Shown in pieces: positions 34,455 through 41,910 of a stretch of 64,000 nt of DNA (position 1 is its first letter; each line of letters begins with the position of its first letter). The position numbers and the translations under genes are program-made. The notes beneath the pieces are model-generated. The model saw only the letters and a program-made list of their open reading frames with translations, made no database searches and was not told the origin of the DNA. This DNA comes from Tundrisphaera sp051175315. Its GTDB lineage: Bacteria > Planctomycetota > Planctomycetia > Isosphaerales > Isosphaeraceae. The stretch lies in the NCBI RefSeq assembly GCF_051175315.1, contig NZ_CP195100.1, positions 6,944,001-7,008,000 on the forward strand. The letters are read 5' to 3'.

Positions 34455-34540
34455 GGAAGGTCGCCGGAGACGGTGGGCCGGGCCCCGTTGCTAACGGGTG
34501 CGCCCTCGCGGGCATGGGGGTTCGAATCCCCCGCCTTCCG
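34455..34540 (+). tRNA. tRNA-Ser(GCT)
   Basis: Acceptor GGAAGGT/GCCTTCC, D stem CCGG/CCGG, anticodon loop TTGCTAA, long class II variable arm (GCGCCCTCGCGGGCAT), T arm GGGGG-TTCGAAT-CCCCC, discriminator G as expected for Ser. Position 8 is C and the 27-43 pair is a C-T mismatch. Confidence 0.9.
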
Positions 34541-34555
34541 CTCCCCGGCCGTGAT

Positions 34556-34627
34556 GGTGCCCGTGGTGCAGCGGCAGCACGCGAGATTGTGGATCTCGAG
34601 ACGCGGGTTCAACTCCCGTCGGGCACC
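34556..34627 (+). tRNA. tRNA-His(GTG)
   Basis: Acceptor GTGCCCG/CGGGCAC with the extra G at -1 (34556) facing discriminator C, the His identity elements. T8 and A14 present, D stem GTGC/GCAC, anticodon stem CGAGA/TCTCG with loop TTGTGGA, T arm GCGGG-TTCAACT-CCCGT. Canonical; last gene of the array. Confidence 0.93.
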
Positions 34628-34668
34628 CTGGGATTGGCCTCGCATCCGGGAGGGATCGCGACGGGGCC

Positions 34669-35179
34669 TCATGGATGATCGCCCTCTTCGGGCGCGTTGG
34701 CCGGGGGCCGATAGGGGCGGAAGTGTTCGGCCGCGTCGTCCCACCGGCCCTTCGCGAACACCGTGATCGACCGCTGCGAATGGTCGTGGTCGTGGAACCC
34801 GCCGGTCGACAGCCCGAGGCCGAGGAAGACGAGGCTCCCGAGGCATTCCCTGCGGGTCCGGGTCGCGGCGGATCAGCCCGTCGATCAGGCCGGGGTGGTC
34901 GAGGAGGTTCGGCACCTCGTCGAGGCCGAGGGTCAGGCCGGGGCAGAAACCGATCTCGGCCACGGTCTCGCCCCCCTTCGCGTAGTGGATCGAGAGCCGG
35001 TTCTCCCAGCGGTACTCGGTCGTTTCGCCCAGGAAATTCTCGTGGACGAAGGCCGGCTCCCCCAGCAGGGAGGCGACCTCGGCCCGGCCCATGCCGAAGG
35101 CGATCGGCAGGGCCCCGGCGTGGGGCACGAACCGGAAGCGGGGGGGCCTGGCGGGTTGGGGCGGGACATCGTCCGGCAT
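34669..35179 (-). pseudogene. hypothetical protein, frameshifted
   Basis: One protein of about 169 aa split over two frames. The N-terminal frame runs MPDDVPPQPARPPRFRFVPH, then GMGRAEVASLLGEPAF and ETVAEIGFCPGLTLGLDEVPNLL; near DPDPQ the coding sense moves to another frame that reads ECLGSLVFLGLGLSTGGFHD and ends FRPYRPPANAPEEGDHP. The shift lies at CCC 34848-34850 (plus strand), where one base fewer restores one frame. It is downstream of the sigma-DUF1559 gene by 12 nt, so both are probably one operon. No known domain. Could be a sequencing error or a recent pseudogene. Confidence 0.72.
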
Positions 35180-35191
35180 CGGGGCGTCATC

Positions 35192-36721
35192 CTAGAGGTT
35201 GTCGGGGTCGACGGCCTCGCCGCCGTCGCGGCTGAGCAGGGCTTTGAGCGTCGGCACGGAGGTTGAACGCTTGATGAACCGGACGGCGCCGTCGGCGAAC
35301 AGGGCGTTGAACCCGCCCGGCTGGGATATGCCGGGCCTCAAATCGAGCAGGTAGAGCTCGGAAGATCGGTCCTCCGGCTTGGTCCAGGGGCTGCGGTGCA
35401 TCGTGTCGGTGGCCAGGATCGTGTTGCCCATCCCGTCGGTGAATTCCGACAGCTTGACGGGCCGGTCATCCAGCGCGGCATGCGGGCCGACGGACGCCAG
35501 GACGTGCGTGTCGCCCTGGTTCCCGGGGATGGGATGGCGGACCGGGCTGGCGTACACCGCCGGCATCCGGGTGAGCAATGCCTTGTTATGCGCGCTGTCC
35601 CAGGGCTCGTCGAGGCGGAACTCCCGGTACAGGGCCTCGTGGCCGAGGAATGGCAGGATGGCGACCCGCCAGCTCAGCAGCGGCTTGCCGGCCGCGTCGG
35701 TGATCGCGGCCGCCGGGAAGGCGCCGCGGGCGTCCTGGTACTTGTGCAGGGCCAGGCCGATCTGCCGGAGGTGATTGGCCCCCTGGGCCAGCAGGGCGGG
35801 GTCGTCCGCGACCGGGGCGGCCGGGGCCTGGGCGGGCGGGGCCGCTTTGGGTTTGTTCGGGGCCGGATCGTTGGGCGACGGCCTCAGGGCGCCGACCGCG
35901 CCGACGCCGAGCAGGAGCGGGACGGCCAGCCACTTCGCCAGGTTGATTCCGATCATGTGGGTTCCTTTCGCATGGGCGAGGGCCCCCGCCGTGGCCATCC
36001 CGACGCGGGACGGCAGGGCGGCGGAGGCGAGCCGGATCAGGGTTTCGGCCGGGGGCGTGGCGCCGGCCAGCAGGGCGGGGACGAGGGCGGAGGCGGACGC
36101 ATCCGGGGCGAACCCCCGGCGGGCGAGGCGGTGGCGGAGCAGGTCGCGGGCTCGGGCCAGGCGGACGCTGACCGTGCCCACCGGCCAGCCGAGTTCGCGG
36201 GCCGCCTCGGCGTGGGTGAGCCCTTCCAGGTGGCACAGGACCACCGGGCGGCGGTACTTTTCGGGCAGGCGGCCGAGTTCCTCGTGGACCGTCGGCGCCA
36301 GGTCGGGACAGGGGGAGGTCGAACCGGAGGCCGGCGGGTCGGCGAGGATCGCCCCCCCTTCCCTGCGGGCCCTCCGGGCCGAGGCGGAGCGGGCCTTGAG
36401 CGACACCCGGCGTGCCACGCCGTGGAGCCACGGGCCGAGCGGCCCCCCGGCGCCGACCCGCCCGGCCTTGCGGGCCAGGACCAGGAACGTCGCCTGGAAG
36501 GCGTCCTCGGCGTCGCGCTCGTCGCGCAGCAACGCCCGGCAGACGCGGAAGACCATCGGCCCGTGGCGCACCACCAGCGCCTCGAAGGCGACCTCGGCCG
36601 CCCCGTCGCGCCGGGCGGCGAACCGCTCCAAAAGCTGGGCATCGGTGAGCCCGCCCGCGGGGCCCGCCGCCCACAACCGCCGCATCTGACGGGGCCCGTC
36701 CCCGGCCAGCCCGCTCGCCAT
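35192..36721 (-). CDS. membrane-anchored ECF sigma factor fused to a DUF1559 domain
   Basis: 509-aa fusion. Sigma region 2 at about residues 28-98 (LLERFAARRDGAAEVAFEALV, RDAEDAFQATFLVLARKAG, PWLHGVARRVSLKA) and region 4 at about 148-200 (LPEKYRRPVVLCHLEGLTH, GWPVGTVSVRLARARDLLRHRL). A membrane helix follows at about 262-279 (AKWLAVPLLLGVGAVGAL), then a Pro/Ala linker and a DUF1559 domain (about 315-505: LRQIGLALHKYQDARGAFPAAA, LLSWRVAILPFLG, GGFNALFADGAVRFI). The last part is close in sequence to the DUF1559 protein at the end of the window. The layout implies a cytoplasmic sigma factor tethered to a periplasmic sensor or substrate domain. Start ATG 36721. Confidence 0.9.
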   Translation of the reverse strand: MASGLAGDGPRQMRRLWAAGPAGGLTDAQLLERFAARRDGAAEVAFEALVVRHGPMVFRVCRALLRDERDAEDAFQATFLVLARKAGRVGAGGPLGPWLHGVARRVSLKARSASARRARREGGAILADPPASGSTSPCPDLAPTVHEELGRLPEKYRRPVVLCHLEGLTHAEAARELGWPVGTVSVRLARARDLLRHRLARRGFAPDASASALVPALLAGATPPAETLIRLASAALPSRVGMATAGALAHAKGTHMIGINLAKWLAVPLLLGVGAVGALRPSPNDPAPNKPKAAPPAQAPAAPVADDPALLAQGANHLRQIGLALHKYQDARGAFPAAAITDAAGKPLLSWRVAILPFLGHEALYREFRLDEPWDSAHNKALLTRMPAVYASPVRHPIPGNQGDTHVLASVGPHAALDDRPVKLSEFTDGMGNTILATDTMHRSPWTKPEDRSSELYLLDLRPGISQPGGFNALFADGAVRFIKRSTSVPTLKALLSRDGGEAVDPDNL

Positions 36722-36805
36722 GCCGCCCTCCTCCGCCGGTGCGTCCGTCGTCGTGCCCTCCCTACTGCCCGGGAGGGGCGTCCTGCTGACAACTTTCCCG
36801 GATTT

Positions 36806-37873
36806 TCACCCGGGAGGGGCCGCCCCCGCCCGGCCCGATCCCCCGGCGGGCTCGGCCCGGGGGGCGTGGATTGGGTTCGTTCGGGCCGGCTTGGCCGTCG
36901 GGATGGGCGCGATGGGGGCCGCCGCGACGACGCGGGGGCGGGGCCTCGGCGGGGCGGCCGGCGATGGCGGGGCCGGGGACGGGGCGGCGTTGGGTTCGTT
37001 CCGCGCCTCGATCTCGTGGAACTCGCGCAGGGCCCGGAACAGCCCGCGCTCGGCCGCCGCCTCGTACCGACGGGCCAGTTGCCCCTCCTTCGACGGGTCG
37101 AACAGGGCGCGGTCGCCCGCCTCGGCCCGATCGGCGGCCTCGTCCTCGGCGTCGATCAGGGGGCGAAGCTCGCGCAGGGCCTCGACCTCGGCGTCGATCA
37201 GCGCGGCCAGTTGCTCGCGGGCCCAGGCCTTGCGCCCCTTGCGGTTCACCCCGACCCCCTGCCCTTCGTCCAACCCCGAGAAGTCGCCCCGGATGGCCCG
37301 GAGGATCGGGTCGAACTGGGTCGGCGGGTGCATGCCCGGGTGCCGGCCGAGGAGGCTATCGAGGCGCTGGTCGTCGTGGTGGGTCCAGGCGAGTTTGCCG
37401 GGACGGGCCAGCTTCCCCCGGAGGACGTTCCACGCCTCGATCAGCCCGTCGATCCCCTCGGGGGTCTCCAGCATGCGGGCGACCGCGCGGTCGGGGTCGG
37501 TGTCCAGGATGGCGGCGAGTTCGTTGACCTCGGCGCGGCGGGCGGCGTCGCGGGCCCGATCCGCCTCCCGGACCCGCTTCGCGGTCATCGCCGCGTCGTT
37601 CCGGGCGCACTGGTCGAGCCGGGCCGACATCACGGCGATCCGCCGGATCAGGATCCGCCCCATCTCCCCGGAGGGCTTCATCTCCGCCGCGAGCTTCGCG
37701 GTCAGCGCGTCGACCTCGGCGGACTCGGCGGGCGGGAGGACGACGCCATCGCCGGCCATCCCGTGCTTGAGGGCATTCCGGGACGAGATCCGGCGCCCTT
37801 CGGGGCTGGTCGGCCCGGTGCTTTTCCGGGCGTTGGCCCGGTTCGCGGCGAGTCGGGCGGGGCTGCACGTCAT
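36806..37873 (-). CDS. planctomycete hypothetical protein (ANRANA-KSTGP family)
   Basis: 355-aa protein whose N-terminus, LAANRANARKSTGPTSPEG and SSRNALKHGMAGDGV, matches a family I recognise from planctomycetes and relatives, often in many copies and of unknown function. The middle is helical and charged, the C-terminal 70 residues Pro/Ala-rich. The DNA for that tail carries two copies of the TTGGGTTCGTT 11-mer (36871-36881 and 36990-37000), read in different frames as RTNPI and NEPNA, the same motif that fills 19643-19859. This suggests that the repeat spreads through the 3' ends of such genes. Confidence 0.7.
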   Translation of the reverse strand: MTCSPARLAANRANARKSTGPTSPEGRRISSRNALKHGMAGDGVVLPPAESAEVDALTAKLAAEMKPSGEMGRILIRRIAVMSARLDQCARNDAAMTAKRVREADRARDAARRAEVNELAAILDTDPDRAVARMLETPEGIDGLIEAWNVLRGKLARPGKLAWTHHDDQRLDSLLGRHPGMHPPTQFDPILRAIRGDFSGLDEGQGVGVNRKGRKAWAREQLAALIDAEVEALRELRPLIDAEDEAADRAEAGDRALFDPSKEGQLARRYEAAAERGLFRALREFHEIEARNEPNAAPSPAPPSPAAPPRPRPRVVAAAPIAPIPTAKPARTNPIHAPRAEPAGGSGRAGAAPPG

Positions 37874-38124
37874 CGGCGGCGGGCTCCACGGCGGGCATCG
37901 GGGGGTGGGGATCCGGGCGCGAACGGGCGCCGTCGCCTGACATATTCAGAATTTTCGGGCCGGCTTATCATACTTTCTGCCCGCGAGCCGCGATTCTCGT
38001 ATCATTCCCCGCCGGGCGTCGCCCCGACGGGATGCTCGTCCCGGGCGGAACCGAGGGGTTACACCTCTTGTTTTTGGCGATCGCCCGGGCGGTCCCGGGT
38101 GGCTGTGGTTGGCTTGCTGTGCGA

Positions 38125-39415
38125 TGCAGGGACATGGGTGGCGCCGGGCGCAGGGACATGGGTGGCGCGCCCGGCCGATCGAAGTTTACACCATCGTCTA
38201 TGCCGTCACGCCGGGCTTCAACTGCTCCGCGGCGATGACCCGGGCCCGGTGAGTCCCGTAGTACACCTCCACCTGGTGCCCCTGGTCGGCCACCCTCACC
38301 CGCTCCCCGGACAGCCCCACCCCCACCTTGATCCGGGCGCGACGCCAGCGGATCGACCCGTCCTGGCCCACCACCCGCACCTCGGCGTCGGCCGGGTAGG
38401 TGATCTCGGGCACCGCGTCGGGCCGGCGACGCGGGCTGGGCGCCCAGCGGGTCGCCGGCGGCTCATCCCCCAGCGCCTCGTGCGGCCGGACCGAGTTGTA
38501 CACCGGCCGCCACGCCTCCAGGTCGGCCCGGAAGTGCTCCGACTCATCGCGCCTGACCTTGGGCCAGACCTCGCGTTCCAGGGTGCCGTGGAACCGCTCG
38601 ACCTTGCCCTGGGTCTGCGGGTGGTAGGCCCGCCCGTGCAGCGGCCGGATCCCCAGGCGGATCAGCCAGGCGTCGAAGCCCGACAGCCCCACCCCGGTGT
38701 TGCGGGCCGAGAAGGCGTTGTCGCAGAGGATCGCCTCGGGCATCCCGACCTCCCCGTACAACCCCCACAGGACCGCCTGGGTGGTGGCATAAGTCATGTC
38801 GGCGCAGGGCCTCAGGGCGAGCAGGTAGCGGCTGTGGTCGTCGATGATCGAGAGCGTGACGACCCGGGCGCGGCCGACCTCCAGCGGCCCCTTGAAGTCG
38901 AGCTGCCAGAGCTGGTTGGGCCCGGACCTCTCGAACCGCTGGGGGGCCGGGGTGGGCGGCGGGGCGGCGACGGGCGCGGCGACGCGGCCGTGGCGGCGGA
39001 GGATCGCGGCGATGGTGCGGATCGGCGGGGCCTGGTGCCCCTGGGCCTTGAGATGGGCGTGGAGCTTGCGGGGCCCCCATCCGTGGCGATCGCGGGCCTC
39101 CAGGACGATCAGCTCCCGGTCGTCGGCGGTGCGGGAGGGGCTTCTGGCCGGGCGTCGAGAGCGGTCGGCCAGGGGGCGATCGGGCTCGGCGTCGTGGCGG
39201 GCCAGCCACTTGAAGGCGGTCTTGCGGCTGACGCCGTAGCGTCGGGCGGCCTCGGCGACGGAGAGGCCGGCGGTGCGGACGGCATGGACCAAGGCGATGC
39301 GCTGCTCGGTCACGGGATCGACTTTCCAGGGCATCTCGGGCCTCCTTTCGAGGCCCGATTCTCCCCTCCAGGCGCCACCCATGTCCCTGCACTCACCGTA
39401 ACCCATGTCCCTGCA
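38125..39415 (-). mobile_element. IS481-family insertion sequence, about 1.29 kb
   Basis: Ends are inverted repeats built on TGCAGGGACATGGGT: left 38125-38139, right 39401-39415. Each end has a second inner copy: CAGGGACATGGGTGGCGC at 38151-38168 on the left and GGCGCCACCCATGTCCCTGC at 39371-39390 on the right. One intact transposase gene fills the element. I see no clear target-site duplication (GCTGTGCGA before, TTGAACAGC after). Confidence 0.8.
38198..39334 (-). CDS. IS481-family transposase (DDE integrase core)
   Basis: 378-aa transposase. N-terminal helix-turn-helix (LSVAEAARRYGVSRKTAFKW, about residues 24-43), then an rve-type catalytic core: first Asp in WQLDFKGPLE, second in ILCDNAFSA, Glu in GKVERFHGTLERE; the catalytic triad is complete. 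The C-terminal part has YNSVRPHEALGDEPPATRW, typical of IS481/IS3-like integrases. Intact frame, start ATG 39334, so the element may still be active. Terminal inverted repeats lie on both sides. Confidence 0.93.
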   Translation of the reverse strand: MPWKVDPVTEQRIALVHAVRTAGLSVAEAARRYGVSRKTAFKWLARHDAEPDRPLADRSRRPARSPSRTADDRELIVLEARDRHGWGPRKLHAHLKAQGHQAPPIRTIAAILRRHGRVAAPVAAPPPTPAPQRFERSGPNQLWQLDFKGPLEVGRARVVTLSIIDDHSRYLLALRPCADMTYATTQAVLWGLYGEVGMPEAILCDNAFSARNTGVGLSGFDAWLIRLGIRPLHGRAYHPQTQGKVERFHGTLEREVWPKVRRDESEHFRADLEAWRPVYNSVRPHEALGDEPPATRWAPSPRRRPDAVPEITYPADAEVRVVGQDGSIRWRRARIKVGVGLSGERVRVADQGHQVEVYYGTHRARVIAAEQLKPGVTA

Positions 39416-39423
39416 TTGAACAG

Positions 39424-39545
39424 CTTGCCAACCACGGCGCCGGCGCCACCATCCCGGGGCGATGGCCGGCGAGGTACCGGGCCGCAGTCCTTCCTCGCCG
39501 GCCCACGATGGCCGGGGCGGGCTCGTCGGCGCCGTGGTTGGCAAG
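39424..39545. repeat. 122-nt long hairpin
   Basis: Perfect 19-bp outer arms CTTGCCAACCACGGCGCCG (39424-39442) and its reverse complement (39527-39545), and perfect 11-bp inner arms GGCCGGCGAGG (39464-39474) with CCTCGCCGGCC (39493-39503). The outer right arm overlaps the 20-nt palindrome GTGGTTGGCAAGCCAACCAC (39534-39553), which recurs in variant form elsewhere in the window. Confidence 0.75.
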
Positions 39546-39706
39546 CCAACCACAGCCACCCGAAGACCACACCGGCGCAATCGAAAGGTACACCCCAACC
39601 GGGGGATTTGATCCGGCGGGCCCTCCCCGGGCGGGGCCGATGAGGTATGATCCGGGCTCGCCGATCGGGCGGCGGCGCGGCGGGCGTCGGAGGGGGCAGG
39701 CCGATC

Positions 39707-40111
39707 ATGCGAAGGCCGGGCGTGCGGATCACGGTGCGGCGGATGATGGTCGCCGTGGCGGCCGTCGGGCTCGCCCTGGGGGGCTGGCGGCAGGGCTCGG
39801 CCTGGCTCGAACGTCGCGATGACTATGCGATTCGGGCCGAGGCGTTCGCCTGGGTCGAGGAGCAGGATCGCGGGTTCCTCCGCGACGCCCCCCATGTGCT
39901 CGCGAGATTGACCGAATCCGCGGCGGATCGGCGGCATCGGACCTGGCTGGAATGGCAGATGCGTCATGTCGAGGCGAGGGCCCCGTTCCTCCGCGCGATG
40001 GTCCTCAAGTACGAGCGGGCCGCCCGCTATCCCTGGGTGACGATCGGGCCGGACCCGATCGAGCCGGGAACCACTCCATTTTTCGACCCCATGGACCAGG
40101 CATCGCCATGA
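39707..40111 (+). CDS. small membrane-anchored hypothetical protein
   Basis: 134-aa protein beginning MRRPGVRITVRRMMVAVAAVGLALGG: the TVRRMMVAVA signal-anchor start is a recurrent planctomycete pattern for small anchored proteins. The rest is hydrophilic and helical (EAFAWVEEQDRGFLRD, RRHRTWLEWQMRHVEARAP). Its stop overlaps the start of the DUF1080 gene (ATGA at 40108-40111), so both are co-translated. ATG 39707 chosen because the anchor begins there. Function unknown. Confidence 0.7.
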   Translation: MRRPGVRITVRRMMVAVAAVGLALGGWRQGSAWLERRDDYAIRAEAFAWVEEQDRGFLRDAPHVLARLTESAADRRHRTWLEWQMRHVEARAPFLRAMVLKYERAARYPWVTIGPDPIEPGTTPFFDPMDQASP

Positions 40112-40791
40112 ACACAGGGAACGCACGCATTCGGGCCGCGATCATCGCCGCGCTCGCCCTGCTGGCCCCGGCCGCCGGGAGGGGCGACGATCCCCCCGCG
40201 CCGGTCGCGCTGTTCGACGGCAAGACGCTGGAGGGCTGGAAGGCGGTCACGTCGTACCAGGCGGGCGAGGTGAAGGCCCAGGGGGGGTCGATCGTCCTGG
40301 GCCAGGGCGGGCCGATGACGGCGGTCGCCTGCACCCGCCCGGCGCTGCCGACGACGGACTATGAGCTGTCGTTCGAGGCCCGGCGGGTGGCCGGGGAGGA
40401 CTTCTTCGCGGCGGCGACCTTCCCGGTCGGCGCGTCGTTCCTCACGCTGGTCAACGGCGGGTGGGGCGGCGGCGTGACCGGCCTGTCCAGCATCGACGGG
40501 GCCGACGCCTCGGAGAACGAGACCAACCGCTTCGTCAAATACCGGAACGGGACCTGGTATCGGTTCCGGATCCGGGTCACCGGGAAGGCCGTCCGCTGCT
40601 CGGTCGACGACCGGGAGATCATCGCCCTCCGCCACGACGGCCGGCACCTCAAGACGCGGGTCGAGGTCCGGGGCTGCCAGCCGCTCGGCTTCGCCTCCTG
40701 GCGGGGCTCCGGCGAGATCCGCGCCATCACGGTCCGCGCGCTCACCGCCGCCGAGGTCGAGGCGGCCGGCCAGATCCCCGAGGTCGATTGA
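40108..40791 (+). CDS. DUF1080 (3-keto-disaccharide hydrolase-like) secreted protein
   Basis: 227-aa exported protein: signal peptide MNTGNARIRAAIIAALALLAPAAG, then a concanavalin/LamG-like DUF1080 domain with the diagnostic start VALFDGKTLEGWKAV and later YRFRIRVTGKAVRCSVDDREII. DUF1080 proteins in planctomycetes are periplasmic glycan-binding or 3-keto-glycoside hydrolase-like proteins. Coupled by a 4-nt overlap to the anchored small protein upstream, and followed after 24 nt by the disrupted DUF4184 gene. Confidence 0.87.
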   Translation: MNTGNARIRAAIIAALALLAPAAGRGDDPPAPVALFDGKTLEGWKAVTSYQAGEVKAQGGSIVLGQGGPMTAVACTRPALPTTDYELSFEARRVAGEDFFAAATFPVGASFLTLVNGGWGGGVTGLSSIDGADASENETNRFVKYRNGTWYRFRIRVTGKAVRCSVDDREIIALRHDGRHLKTRVEVRGCQPLGFASWRGSGEIRAITVRALTAAEVEAAGQIPEVD

Positions 40792-40815
40792 GGCGGCCCG
40801 GCGGCCGGCGGCGCG

Positions 40816-41806
40816 ATGCCCTTCACCCCGACCCACGTCCTGGCCATCGTGCCGATCGCGGCCATCCGGCGCCCGCGACTGCCGTTCTCCGCCCTGGCCA
40901 TCGGCAGCATGATCCCGGACCTCCCGCTGTTCGTACCGATGGGGCCGGGCTACGCCGCGACCCACTCCCCGGCCGGCGTGCTGACGGCGTGCCTGCCGCT
41001 CGGGATGGGGGCCTTCCTCGCCTTCCAATCGTTGTTGAAGCGGCCCCTGCTCGCCCTCCTGCCCGCGTGGATCCCGGCGCCCGCGACTGCCGTTCTCCGC
41101 CCTGGCCATCGGCAGCATGATCCCGGACCTCCCGCTGTTCGTACCGATGGGGCCGGGCTACGCCGCGACCCACTCCCCGGCCGGCGTGCTGACGGCGTGC
41201 CTGCCGCTCGGGATGGGGGCCTTCCTCGCCTTCCAATCGTTGTTGAAGCGGCCCCTGCTCGCCCTCCTGCCCGCGTGGATCCGTCGCCGGTGCGCGAGCA
41301 TCTCGGCGGCCCGCTTCGCACCGACTCCCGGGGCGCTCGGGCGGGCCGCGATGGCCGTCGCGATCGGGGCGGCGACCCACGTCCTCTGGGACTCGTTCTC
41401 CCATCGGGGCCGATGGGGGACGCGCCTCCTCCCGTGGCTCGACGAAACGGTCCCGACCTTCTGGGGGCAGGCCGTGCCCGGCTATAAGGCCATCCAGTAC
41501 GGCAGCACCCTTGTCGGGCTTCCCTTGCTGATCCTGCTCGGGGGGGCCTGGCTCCGGCGGCAGCGGCCGGAGGATCGGGCCGATGCGCCGACGATGCCGC
41601 CCCGTTGGAAGGCGGCGGTCCTCCTCGTCGCGATCCTTGTGCCTACGGTGGCGGCTGGGCTCGCCTCCCGCCGCGAGGGGTTGTCCGGTTACGATCGGCT
41701 GGGCCGCTCGATCACGGCGGCGGGGCTGGCCCTGATGATCCTGGGCCTGGCGTATGGCCTGGCCTTCCGCGCCATCGAGGCGAGGGCGGCGGCGAGCCGG
41801 GGCTGA
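40816..41806 (+). pseudogene. DUF4184 membrane protein disrupted by a 208-bp duplication
   Basis: The reading frame from ATG 40816 (MPFTPTHVLAIVPIAAIRRP, LPFSALAIGSMIPDLPLF) is the start of a DUF4184 membrane protein. It is lost near AWIPAPATAV, because a 208-bp segment is repeated in tandem and 208 is not a multiple of three. The second copy resumes the protein at MIPDLPLFVPMGPGY and runs through AWIRRRCASI to RAAASRG at 41806. Removing one copy would give an intact gene of about 260 aa with roughly six membrane helices and the His/Asp-containing ATHVLWDSFSHRGRW motif. Either a fresh duplication or a misassembly. Confidence 0.85.
40866..41281 (+). repeat. perfect 208-bp tandem duplication
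   Basis: Copy 1 (40866-41073) and copy 2 (41074-41281) appear identical, each starting CCGGCGCCCGCGACTGCCG and ending GTGGATC. Wholly inside the DUF4184 gene and causing its frameshift. Confidence 0.9.
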
Positions 41807-41910
41807 TCCCGGGCCTCCGCGCCGATGGAGGGGGAAAGATCCGCCCGGTCGACTATGATGTGGTCCGATGTGCCGGATCCGCGACGAACACGCCCGGAAG
41901 GAGGAGACGG

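Larger units (their letters stand above)
33472..34627 (+). other. array of 11 tRNA genes on one strand
   Basis: Eleven cloverleaf-foldable sequences in 1156 bases, all on the plus strand, separated by 2-77 nt: Lys(TTT), Lys(CTT), Asn(GTT), Gln(TTG), Asp(GTC), Tyr(GTA), Leu(CAG), Met(CAT), Ala(TGC), Ser(GCT), His(GTG). Only the first encodes CCA. Each was folded by hand for acceptor, D, anticodon and T arms. Universal nucleotides are widely lost (T8, A14, and in some T54, T55, T33, G18G19). A CCGGCC-ATGC-GGCCGG hairpin lies between Met and Ala (34335-34350). No protein gene lies inside. Confidence 0.85.
38053..39600. mobile_element. hairpin element with IS481 insertion inside
   Basis: An identical 21-bp sequence in inverted orientation bounds this block: 38097-38117 on the left (core GGCTGTGGTTGGCTTGC) and 39541-39561 on the right. 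Weaker complementarity continues outward to about 38053 and 39600 (GGGGTTACACCT against AGGTACACCCC). Inside are an IS481-type element (38125-39415) and a 122-nt hairpin (39424-39545). The simplest reading is an IS481 insertion into an older hairpin/MITE-like element. Confidence 0.55.

Noticed and set aside
32715..34766. Open frames running through the tRNA array
   Set aside because: They translate tRNA sequence and spacers; the cloverleaf structures account for the sequence.
38046..38072. Intrinsic terminator at GAGGGGTTACACCTCTTGTTTTT
   Set aside because: The stem is only four base pairs; the sequence is better explained as part of the outer arm of the hairpin element.
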